From Ignavibacteriales bacterium (GTDB lineage: Bacteria > Bacteroidota > Ignavibacteria > Ignavibacteriales > Melioribacteraceae), in the NCBI GenBank assembly GCA_020059785.1, contig JAGVBL010000407.1:1-6330 (forward strand): a stretch of DNA of 6,330 nt, given 5' to 3'. A program made the position numbers and the translations under genes. Positions 1-5,745 of the stretch are shown here, one piece after another. How positions within the stretch are numbered: the stretch's first letter is position 1; each line of letters begins with the position of its first letter. The notes under the pieces are model-generated. The model saw only the letters and a list, made by a program, of their open reading frames with translations. It was not told the origin of the DNA and made no database searches.

Positions 1-56
1 ATAGAAAATATGATAAAGCCGTTAGAGAGTTAAGAAACGAAGTCCTCGAAAGCTAA
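1..56 (+). CDS. C-terminal tail of upstream gene, probably DUF485 membrane protein
   Basis: Reading from position 3, 17 codons are open and end in TAA at 54-56; the peptide is RKYDKAVRELRNEVLES. The first two bases (AT) are the end of a split codon that could be Asn. The small DUF485 membrane protein (YjcH type) commonly sits directly upstream of actP, and its C-terminus characteristically follows the last membrane helix with an N-x-x-[FY]-D segment and then a charged helix. The RKYD plus charged helix seen here matches that pattern. The stop lies 45 nt before the actP start, consistent with one operon. Only the tail is visible, so the family assignment rests mainly on context; an unrelated protein with a charged C-terminus is possible. 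Confidence 0.5.
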   Translation, partial: RKYDKAVRELRNEVLES

Positions 57-79
57 TTCTTAAATTCTAAGAACTTTTT
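57..79 (+). other. small hairpin plus T-run between upstream gene and actP
   Basis: Immediately after the TAA stop at 54-56, TTCTTA (57-62) and TAAGAA (68-73) form a perfect 6-bp inverted repeat around a 5-nt loop. It is followed by C and five T (75-79). It has the shape of a weak intrinsic terminator or attenuator, or an mRNA-processing hairpin that could lower downstream expression relative to the upstream gene. The stem has only two G:C pairs, so stability is low and the arrangement could be chance. Confidence 0.3.
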
Positions 80-89
80 CAACTGAATC

Positions 90-94
90 AGGAG
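90..94 (+). promoter_or_regulatory. ribosome binding site of actP (supports a TTG start)
   Basis: AGGAG at 90-94 lies 7 nt before TTG at 102-104. An in-frame TGA at 84-86 rules out a start further upstream, and there is no in-frame ATG between that stop and the TTG. The next in-frame Met is residue 64, inside the conserved core, so this site decides the TTG start. Confidence 0.8.
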
Positions 95-101
95 ATTATC
101 A

Positions 102-1649
102 TTGGAAACAATTCAAACTACACTCGGTAATGTTAACATTGCCTCTATTATTATTTTCTTTTCATTTGTTGCAGTTACATTAGGAATAACATATTGGGCT
201 GCAAAGAAAACTAAAACTACTTCAGAATTTTACGCAGCCGACCGTAGCATTTCTGGTTTTCAGAATGGTTTGGCTCTGTCTGGCGATTACATGAGCGCTG
301 CTTCATTTCTTGGTATCGCCGGAATGGTTTCTCTCAAAGGTTACGATGGATTAATCTATTCTATCGGTTTCCTTGTCGGCTGGCCACTTGTTATGTTCTT
401 AATTGCTGAACCCCTTAGAAACCTGGGTAAGTTCACTTTTGCCGATGTTGTTGCTTACAGGTTAAAACAAAAACCGGTTAGAATAGCCTCATCGGTGGGC
501 TCATTAATGACAATTGTATTTTATCTTATCGCTCAAATGGTCGGTGCCGGTTCGCTTGTAAATATATTGTTCGGATTCCCTTATGAAATTGCAATTGTAA
601 TAGTAGGTCTTGTTATGATTGCTTATGTATTATTCGGTGGAATGCTTGCTACTACCTGGGTTCAAATTATAAAAGCTGTGCTTCTATTAAGCGGTGCTAC
701 TTTTCTTGTGATTATGACTCTTGCACAGTTCGGTATGAATCCAATTACATTGTTTGAACAGGCAGCAAAAAAATACGGCGATGCAGTTCTTTCACCCGGT
801 GGATTTGTAACTAATCCATGGGATGCAATTTCCCTAGGTATTGCACTGATTTTAGGTACTGCCGGTCTACCTCACATACTTATGAGATTTTTTACCGTGC
901 CGGATGCTAAACAAGCCAGAAAATCAGTCTTTGTTGCAACCGGGTTTATCGGGTATTTCTATATTCTAACTTTTTTTATCGGATTCGGCGCTATGGTACT
1001 AGTTGGACAGGATGTAATTTCAAGTTTTGATAAAGGTGGTAATATGGCTGCACTTCTCCTAGCTGAATCTGTAGGAGGTCAGTTCTTTCTCGGATTTATT
1101 GCTGCAGTTGCTTTTGCAACAATTCTTGCTGTAGTTGCAGGTCTTACGCTTTCAGGTGCTTCAACTTTATCTCATGACCTTTATGTAAATGTAATTAAAA
1201 AAGGAAAGACTGATGAAGCCGGTGAAGTTAAAGTTGCTAGAATTGCTACTCTAATTATTGGTGCTCTTGCTATTTTCTTAGGACTAGTTTTCAAAGGTCA
1301 GAATGTTGCTTTTATGGTTGGACTTGCTTTCGCTATAGCAGCAAGTGCTAATTTCCCTTCACTGCTCCTTTCAATTATCTGGAAGAAATTTACCACTAAA
1401 GGAGCTGTTGCTAGTATCATTACCGGTTCTAGCTTTGCAGTTATTTTAATTATTATTAGTCCTACTGTATGGGTGGATATCTTTAAAAATTCTGAAGCAC
1501 TGTTCGGTCTTAAGAATCCGGCAATTATATCCATGACAGCATCATTTCTGATGGGAATTATAGTTTCTTTGTTAACTGTTGAAAAAGATGCATCAGAGAA
1601 ATTCGAAGACGAAAAATTAAGAACTTATCTTGGAGTAGGAGCAGAATAA
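102..1649 (+). CDS. actP: cation/acetate symporter, ActP-type sodium:solute symporter
   Basis: An inner-membrane secondary transporter of the sodium:solute symporter (SSF) family that uses a cation gradient to import acetate or related short monocarboxylates. It has 515 residues (E. coli ActP is about 549) and hydrophobic segments throughout, compatible with the family's roughly 13 helices. ActP-specific blocks are recognisable: SAASFLGIAGM near residues 65-75, KGYDGLIYSIGFLVGWP at 79-95, FTFADVVAYRL at 111-121, GTAGLPHILMRFFTVPDA at 252-269, GYFYILTFFIGFGA at 284-297, LAVVAGLTLSGAS..SHDLY at about 342-361 (the region of the family's sodium site), and VGLAFAIAASANFP in the C-terminal third. 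Translation starts at TTG with a good AGGAG. It ends in tandem stops TAA-TAG (1647-1652). It lies between a probable DUF485 tail and an outer-membrane barrel gene 29 nt downstream. The family call is firm; the exact substrate (acetate, propionate, pyruvate, glyoxylate) cannot be read from sequence. Confidence 0.9.
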   Translation: METIQTTLGNVNIASIIIFFSFVAVTLGITYWAAKKTKTTSEFYAADRSISGFQNGLALSGDYMSAASFLGIAGMVSLKGYDGLIYSIGFLVGWPLVMFLIAEPLRNLGKFTFADVVAYRLKQKPVRIASSVGSLMTIVFYLIAQMVGAGSLVNILFGFPYEIAIVIVGLVMIAYVLFGGMLATTWVQIIKAVLLLSGATFLVIMTLAQFGMNPITLFEQAAKKYGDAVLSPGGFVTNPWDAISLGIALILGTAGLPHILMRFFTVPDAKQARKSVFVATGFIGYFYILTFFIGFGAMVLVGQDVISSFDKGGNMAALLLAESVGGQFFLGFIAAVAFATILAVVAGLTLSGASTLSHDLYVNVIKKGKTDEAGEVKVARIATLIIGALAIFLGLVFKGQNVAFMVGLAFAIAASANFPSLLLSIIWKKFTTKGAVASIITGSSFAVILIIISPTVWVDIFKNSEALFGLKNPAIISMTASFLMGIIVSLLTVEKDASEKFEDEKLRTYLGVGAE

Positions 1650-1668
1650 TAGAATTATTGATATCCAC

Positions 1669-1673
1669 AGGAG
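1669..1673 (+). promoter_or_regulatory. ribosome binding site of the outer-membrane protein gene
   Basis: AGGAG at 1669-1673 is 5 nt before ATG at 1679. It fixes the start at 1679 rather than the in-frame TTG at 1658, which lies upstream of this site and would place seven non-signal residues before the signal peptide. Confidence 0.8.
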
Positions 1674-1678
1674 CTAAA

Positions 1679-2899
1679 ATGAAAAGAATTTTTACACTTC
1701 TGTTTTTCCTATTTAGTCTGTTGTCTTATGCTCAGACAGAGAAACAGAATTTCGGTATTTCATTTTCAGGATTTGTAAAAACAGATTTTATTTACGATTC
1801 GCGACAGACTGTTTCATTAAGAGAAGGACATTTTTTTCTTTACCCTCAGAGTGAAAATCTGGATATAAACGGTAAGGATATTAATGCCAAATCAAATTTT
1901 AATATTCTTTCTATTCAAACCCGCTTACTTGGACGTATTTCAGGGCCAGAAGCTTTTGGAGCGAAAACATCAGGACAAATTGAAGCGGAGTTTTTTGGTA
2001 CTACCGATGGCGACATAAACGGTTTCAGATTACGTCATGCATTTGTAAAATTCGATTGGGATAAAGCTTCGCTTTTGGTAGGACAAACATGGCATCCGAT
2101 GTTTGTTGTTGAAATGTTCCCGGGTGTTGTATCGTTTAATACAGGTGCACCTTTCCAGCCGTTTTCCAGAAATCCTCAAATAAGATTAACTTATACAATT
2201 GATGATGTGAAATTTGTTCTCGCTGCACTGTCTCAACGCGATTTTCAAAGTAACGGTCCCGATGGATTCAGCAGTTCTTATCTGCGTAATGCTGCGTTTC
2301 CAAATATTCATGCACAGGTTCAGTATTCTAATCAGGGATATTTATTCGGAGCAGGAATTGATTATAAAACTCTTTTACCAAGACTTGCAACTCCCAAAAA
2401 AATTGTGACTGATAATTCAATTTCTTCTTTAAGTGCTATTGGATATGTAAAATTGAATCTCGCACCTGTCACAATTAAAACAGAAGTTGTTTACGGTAAT
2501 AATCTTGCAGATCATCTGATGCTTGGGGGGTATGCAGTTAAATCTATTAACCCGGTTACTCTTGAGGAGGAATATAGTCCTATAAGCGTATTTTCTATCT
2601 GGGGAGAAATATCCACTGGCAAAGAAATTGAATTTGCAATTTTTTCAGGTTACTCTAAAAATATGGGAGCTTCGGATAATATTGCCGGATCGTACTTCGG
2701 AAGAGGAATTAATATCGAAAATTTGTTTAGAATTTCCCCGCGTGTTCAAATTAATTCTGGACAGGCAAGAATTTCAACCGAACTGGAGTATACTTCCGCA
2801 GGTTATGGAACTGCAGTTAACTTAAATAAAGGTAAAGTCGAAAACGTGAAGAATGTTTCCAATGTGAGGTTATTGATGGCTGTCTATTATTTCTTCTGA
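1679..2899 (+). CDS. outer-membrane beta-barrel (porin-like) protein
   Basis: A predicted outer-membrane barrel of 406 residues from ATG at 1679. Residues 1-18 form a classic signal peptide: MKR, a hydrophobic core rich in Phe and Leu, then S-Y-A with cleavage likely before Gln19. The mature part begins with F-G-I-S-F-S-G-F-V-K-T-D, the kind of first strand seen in porin-like proteins of this group. It continues with alternating hydrophobic/polar strands such as KTSGQIEAEFFG, GFRLRHAFVKFDWDKASLLVGQ and PQIRLTYTIDD. The chain ends in VRLLMAVYYFF, with the terminal Phe typical of proteins inserted by the BAM machinery. The gene follows actP by 29 nt and precedes a strong terminator, so it is probably co-transcribed with the symporter and may pass organic acids across the outer membrane. 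It resembles DcaP-like/porin families only in general features; no specific family is claimed. A structural, non-transport barrel role is possible. Confidence 0.8.
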   Translation: MKRIFTLLFFLFSLLSYAQTEKQNFGISFSGFVKTDFIYDSRQTVSLREGHFFLYPQSENLDINGKDINAKSNFNILSIQTRLLGRISGPEAFGAKTSGQIEAEFFGTTDGDINGFRLRHAFVKFDWDKASLLVGQTWHPMFVVEMFPGVVSFNTGAPFQPFSRNPQIRLTYTIDDVKFVLAALSQRDFQSNGPDGFSSSYLRNAAFPNIHAQVQYSNQGYLFGAGIDYKTLLPRLATPKKIVTDNSISSLSAIGYVKLNLAPVTIKTEVVYGNNLADHLMLGGYAVKSINPVTLEEEYSPISVFSIWGEISTGKEIEFAIFSGYSKNMGASDNIAGSYFGRGINIENLFRISPRVQINSGQARISTELEYTSAGYGTAVNLNKGKVENVKNVSNVRLLMAVYYFF

Positions 2900-2905
2900 A
2901 AAAAT

Positions 2906-2932
2906 GAGGCGGAAACTTCGGTTAACCGCCTC
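2906..2932. terminator. bidirectional intrinsic terminator with UUCG tetraloop
   Basis: GAGGCGG (2906-2912) pairs perfectly with CCGCCTC (2926-2932). Inside, AAC (2914-2916) pairs with GTT (2921-2923) around a TTCG loop (2917-2920), giving the extra-stable C(UUCG)G tetraloop with a small A/AA internal loop. Read rightward, the stem is followed by TTCTTTC; read leftward it is followed by A then six T, complementing the A-run at 2899-2904. It lies between the convergent stops at 2899 and 2947, so it can end both the actP/barrel unit and the leftward operon. Confidence 0.88.
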
Positions 2933-2946
2933 TTTCTTTCAAACCA

Positions 2947-3354
2947 TTATTTGAGCGATTTTATTGATTTAGTCAAAAGTTCTTTAAGAATTTTTACATC
3001 AATATCATCTACGGTTTTAATATAGATGCATGACTTACTTGTTTTATGTTTCCCCAATTTTTTCAATAAATCTTTTTGTTTGGATAAGTCGCACATCGAT
3101 ACATAGACGGTAAGATTTTGTTTTCTCGGTAAGAATCCACAGTAAAACCAGTCTCCTTCTCTTCCGCTATTGGATTTATAATGATAATTACCGAAACCGA
3201 CAATACTTGTTCCCCACATCTTTGGCTCTGACCGTGTAACTTTCTTCATTATTTCTATTAGTGAATAACAATCTTTTACAAGCTGTTCGTCCTTAAAACC
3301 GCTTAAGAATTTATCTACATTTGCTTTGGTTTCTTTTGTTTTTAATTCTGCCAT
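2947..3354 (-). CDS. DUF1801 domain protein (YdhG-like)
   Basis: A 135-residue protein matching the DUF1801 family over its whole length, with no signal peptide, so probably cytosolic. Recognisable family blocks are FLSGFKDEQLVKDC near residue 16, EPKMWGTSIVGFGNYHYK at 43-60, SGREGDWFYCGFLPRKQNLTVYV at 63-85, and LGKHKTSKSCIYIKTVDDID at 100-119. The biochemical function of the family is not established to my knowledge; the fold is related to proteins proposed to bind small ligands or iron-sulfur scaffold-like partners, which I treat as uncertain. It is the last gene of the leftward cluster, 14 nt after the DUF1697 stop. The ribosome binding site is weak (AAGAAAG overlapping that stop), so translation may depend on ribosomes arriving from the gene before. 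The start fits the family's normal N-terminus. Confidence 0.88.
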   Translation of the reverse strand: MAELKTKETKANVDKFLSGFKDEQLVKDCYSLIEIMKKVTRSEPKMWGTSIVGFGNYHYKSNSGREGDWFYCGFLPRKQNLTVYVSMCDLSKQKDLLKKLGKHKTSKSCIYIKTVDDIDVKILKELLTKSIKSLK

Positions 3355-3368
3355 AATAAATAACTTTC

Positions 3369-3914
3369 TTATTTTGTAATTAGTTCAGCAACTTTGTTTA
3401 GAGTATTCCAGTTTCTTGTTGTCGCTTTAATATTTAATTCCGCCTCAATAAAATTGTTCGGAAATCCGAATCTTCCGTTTATCTCTCTTGTTATTGAATA
3501 AATTTCTCTTCCGGAAATATGTATAATTTCTACATCCTTCTTTTCTGATACCGGTGGAATATCTGGTAAACTTCTCACTTTTTCTTTAAGAAAACTAACG
3601 TAATGCTTTGTGCTTGCGGGTAATTTTAAGCTATCGAATGGGTTCTTTTCTAATATTGTTTTAATCTCATCAACTGTACGTATTACAAGAATTACATCCT
3701 GGTTTAATTCTTTGTGAAGTTCTTTTTCAATTTTTTGTATGATTGTATTTTCTGATTCGATATTGGAATCAAAAAATATATTGCCGGACTGAATGTAAGT
3801 TTTTACGTTTTTCATTCCGCATGTTTCAAAAATTTGTCTTAGGCGGTCCATCTTAATTAGATTTTTACCACCTACATTAATGCTTCGTAAAAAACCCGCA
3901 TACCTAAAGGACAT
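3369..3914 (-). CDS. DUF1697 domain protein
   Basis: A 181-residue, probably cytosolic protein of the DUF1697 family, which is widespread and has no settled function. Diagnostic blocks are near the N-terminus, GFLRSINVGGKNLIKMDRLR (residues 7-26), and then CGMKNVKTYIQSGNIFFDS at 32-50. A middle NPFD (91-94), a histidine-containing HYVSFL (104-109) and a C-terminal NIKATTRNWNTLNKV (161-175) complete the family pattern, and the length is normal for it. Its ATG follows the hydrolase stop (TAG at 3916-3918 on the minus strand) by a single nucleotide. Its weak GGA lies within the last codons of that gene, which indicates translational coupling. DUF1697 and DUF1801 genes are both small accessory-type housekeeping genes; their adjacency does not itself tell the function. 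Confidence 0.9.
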   Translation of the reverse strand: MSFRYAGFLRSINVGGKNLIKMDRLRQIFETCGMKNVKTYIQSGNIFFDSNIESENTIIQKIEKELHKELNQDVILVIRTVDEIKTILEKNPFDSLKLPASTKHYVSFLKEKVRSLPDIPPVSEKKDVEIIHISGREIYSITREINGRFGFPNNFIEAELNIKATTRNWNTLNKVAELITK

Positions 3915-3915
3915 T

Positions 3916-4647
3916 CTATTCCATCTTTCGAATTCTTATTTCAAAGTCTTTCTTATCTCTTAGCAGGGGAACAAGCTCATTTACATTTGATTTACCGAAA
4001 TGGTACGGATAAAGAATTTTTGGATTGAACATATTAACCGCATCAGCAACCATTTGCGGTGTCATTGTGTAAGGAAGATTCATAGGTAGAAATGCAACAT
4101 CTATATTTTTGAGGTCCTTCATTTCAGGAATATTTTCCGTATCACCGGCAATGTAAATTTTCTTATCGGCAAAGGTTAATACGTAACCGTTACCTTCACC
4201 TTTTGGATGGAATGGAACTCCATTTTCCCGCTTGTTAATTATATTATATGCAGGTACCGCTTCAATTTCAATTCCCCGGAATTCTACAAACTCACCATTT
4301 CCTATAACTGTACCGAACGGTGCTTTTGAATGACTTGAACGGTTGCAATATAAAACCGTATTCTGTTTCCTTAAGGCAGCAATTGCAAGAGAATCGAGAT
4401 GATCGCCATGTTGATGTGTGATTAATATTAAATCCGCTTGTGGAAGTTTTGTGTAATCTGCGTATCTGCTCACCGGATCAATATGTATTACCAGACTGTT
4501 GAATTCAAACATCAATGTACCGTGACCGATAAACGTAATTTTTAGATCACCCGATTTTGTACCGATGATATCATGTTCAAAGTTTGTCTGCGGTTTCATG
4601 AACCCGCACATAAATAATAGAAATACAAAAGTGAAATTTTTTTTCAT
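3916..4647 (-). CDS. leader-bearing metallo-beta-lactamase-fold hydrolase (UlaG-like)
   Basis: A 243-residue metal-dependent hydrolase of the metallo-beta-lactamase superfamily, closest in style to the UlaG-like/L-ascorbate-6-phosphate lactonase branch. After an N-terminal hydrophobic leader (residues 2-17) come F-I-G-H-G-T (39-44), IDPVS (56-60) and the metal motif THQHGDHLD (77-85; H78, H80, D82, H83). These are followed by GNGYVLTFADKKIYIAGDTE (152-171; D169 a metal ligand by analogy) and YPYHFG (213-218; H216). All expected metal ligands appear present, so it should be active. The leader implies export to the periplasm or membrane. Cys14 is preceded by L-F-M, a poor lipobox, so a lipoprotein is doubtful. 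The start has a good GAGGA 6 nt upstream and lies 24 nt after the DUF362 stop. The substrate is unknown; a lactonase, phosphodiesterase or other hydrolase remains open. Confidence 0.87.
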   Translation of the reverse strand: MKKNFTFVFLLFMCGFMKPQTNFEHDIIGTKSGDLKITFIGHGTLMFEFNSLVIHIDPVSRYADYTKLPQADLILITHQHGDHLDSLAIAALRKQNTVLYCNRSSHSKAPFGTVIGNGEFVEFRGIEIEAVPAYNIINKRENGVPFHPKGEGNGYVLTFADKKIYIAGDTENIPEMKDLKNIDVAFLPMNLPYTMTPQMVADAVNMFNPKILYPYHFGKSNVNELVPLLRDKKDFEIRIRKME

Positions 4648-4653
4648 TTCATT

Positions 4654-4658
4654 TCCTC
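4654..4658 (-). promoter_or_regulatory. ribosome binding site of the metallo-hydrolase gene
   Basis: GAGGA on the minus strand lies 6 nt before ATG at 4647-4645, in the 24-nt gap after the DUF362 gene. It is a much better site than those of the next two downstream genes and supports the start that includes the hydrophobic leader. Confidence 0.7.
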
Positions 4659-4671
4659 ATTATTTATTCTG

Positions 4672-5733
4672 TCAGCTTATTTCAATAAGGTCAATTTCAT
4701 TCATATTATTTGTACCAAGACCAAGTTCTTGTGAAAGCCGGAAATGCTTTGCAACATTTTCCGAAATTGGCGGCATCCCTTCTAACTTTCTCTTTTCATT
4801 GATTATGTTGAACATAACAGTATCAATTGCAACGGGATCTGTACCGATTAATATTCCGCCGAAGTTCCACATAAATTTTCTATCCCACCTCGGTCCGCCA
4901 TTGAATACACATGAAAGGGCATTGGAGATTATAAGTTTCTGTTTTTTCTGAATAATTGGAATCGTATTTACTTCCGGAATTCCGGGTGATGTACAATTGT
5001 TCGCATGGAATTCACGTGCGTTATTAATTGTTCCGTAATGATTTTTTAGCGCTCCCGTAAATCCGGCTGTACCGTGATCTTTGATGAGTGGAATGTTTAT
5101 TATTGAGTCGCACATTTCTGTAAGGATTTTGGTCAGGCGGGTCTTTTTGTCACCCACCGGATACTCTTCATCGGTATATCCAATTCCTCCATCACCGCGT
5201 CTGGATTCAACACAACCCAGAATCCTTGTCTTACCATTCTCTTTCTGAATTTTATATCCGGCACTTATAAGTTCCTCTTCACTTCTATCCCATATAATAA
5301 ACCGGTCTTCTTTAATTCCGGCTTTACCACAGCTTTCGATTATCGCTTTGGTGAACGCATCAAAGTGATTTGTTAATGTTGTATCTGCAATTGAATTCAA
5401 TCCTAATGTGTTTACTTTTAGACCGATCGATTTGTCTTTCAAAAAATTGTTCTTCCAGAAGTTAGCTGCGGACTTCTCACCGCTGTATTTCATAATTGCT
5501 TTTTCGAGCATATCACTTAGAAGGGAAGTATCTACAATTCCTTCATTGTTAATTACTTCGGGATTTTTAATCAATACAATTCTGCTCTTAATCCTACTCG
5601 ATTCCTGTTTGACCATAGCTTTGAAACTTGCCGGTAAAGCTCCAATGAACGATAATCCCGCCGCACTTAAAGATGCAGCTTTAATAAAATTACGGCGTGT
5701 TATTCCTGTACTGGTATTTGAGTTCTTTTTCAT
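4672..5733 (-). CDS. Tat-exported DUF362 domain protein
   Basis: A 353-residue protein of the DUF362 family carrying a twin-arginine signal: T-R-R-N-F-I-K at residues 12-18, then a hydrophobic stretch AASLSAAGLSFIGALPASFKA (about 19-39) with cleavage likely near residue 39. Tat export means it folds, perhaps with a cofactor, in the cytoplasm and acts outside the inner membrane. DUF362 landmarks are GLKVNTLG (104-111), DRFIIWDRS (143-151), IPLIKDHGTAGFTGALKNHYGTI (214-236) and GTDPVAID (297-304). Its five cysteines (135, 174, 208, 247, 275) are scattered, with no CxxCxxC cluster, so the ferredoxin-like iron-sulfur part of longer DUF362 proteins is absent. The biochemical role of the family is not established. 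It follows the TPR gene by 9 nt, with its Shine-Dalgarno overlapping that stop, and is followed by the hydrolase gene 24 nt later. Confidence 0.88.
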   Translation of the reverse strand: MKKNSNTSTGITRRNFIKAASLSAAGLSFIGALPASFKAMVKQESSRIKSRIVLIKNPEVINNEGIVDTSLLSDMLEKAIMKYSGEKSAANFWKNNFLKDKSIGLKVNTLGLNSIADTTLTNHFDAFTKAIIESCGKAGIKEDRFIIWDRSEEELISAGYKIQKENGKTRILGCVESRRGDGGIGYTDEEYPVGDKKTRLTKILTEMCDSIINIPLIKDHGTAGFTGALKNHYGTINNAREFHANNCTSPGIPEVNTIPIIQKKQKLIISNALSCVFNGGPRWDRKFMWNFGGILIGTDPVAIDTVMFNIINEKRKLEGMPPISENVAKHFRLSQELGLGTNNMNEIDLIEIS

Positions 5734-5739
5734 AAGTAT

Positions 5740-5745
5740 TCCTTA
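5740..5745 (-). promoter_or_regulatory. ribosome binding site of DUF362 gene overlapping the upstream stop codon
   Basis: Read on the minus strand, TAAGGA begins with the TAA stop of the TPR gene (5745-5743) and contains the GGA placed 6 nt before the DUF362 ATG (5733). Stop codon and ribosome binding site therefore share bases, favouring coupled translation. Confidence 0.7.

Noticed and set aside
1298..1534. 78-residue open frame on the minus strand inside actP
   Set aside because: It is antisense to strongly conserved ActP sequence, has no ribosome binding site of note and resembles no known protein.
1645..1659. AATAAT/ATTATT inverted repeat around the actP stop
   Set aside because: All pairs are A:T, the loop is 3 nt and no T-run follows, so it is unlikely to be stable or to terminate transcription before the barrel gene.
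1658..1660. In-frame TTG as start of the outer-membrane protein
   Set aside because: The AGGAG at 1669-1673 lies downstream of it and serves ATG at 1679, which begins a normal signal peptide.
2214..2825. Two short plus-strand open frames (2214-2408 and 2628-2825) within the outer-membrane protein gene
   Set aside because: They are out-of-frame shadows of the barrel gene, which reads through without interruption, so they are not evidence of a frameshift.
4565..4951. 128-residue plus-strand open frame across the hydrolase/DUF362 junction
   Set aside because: It is antisense to two well-supported genes including their conserved motifs; its hydrophobic stretches are complements of the leader and AT-rich codons.
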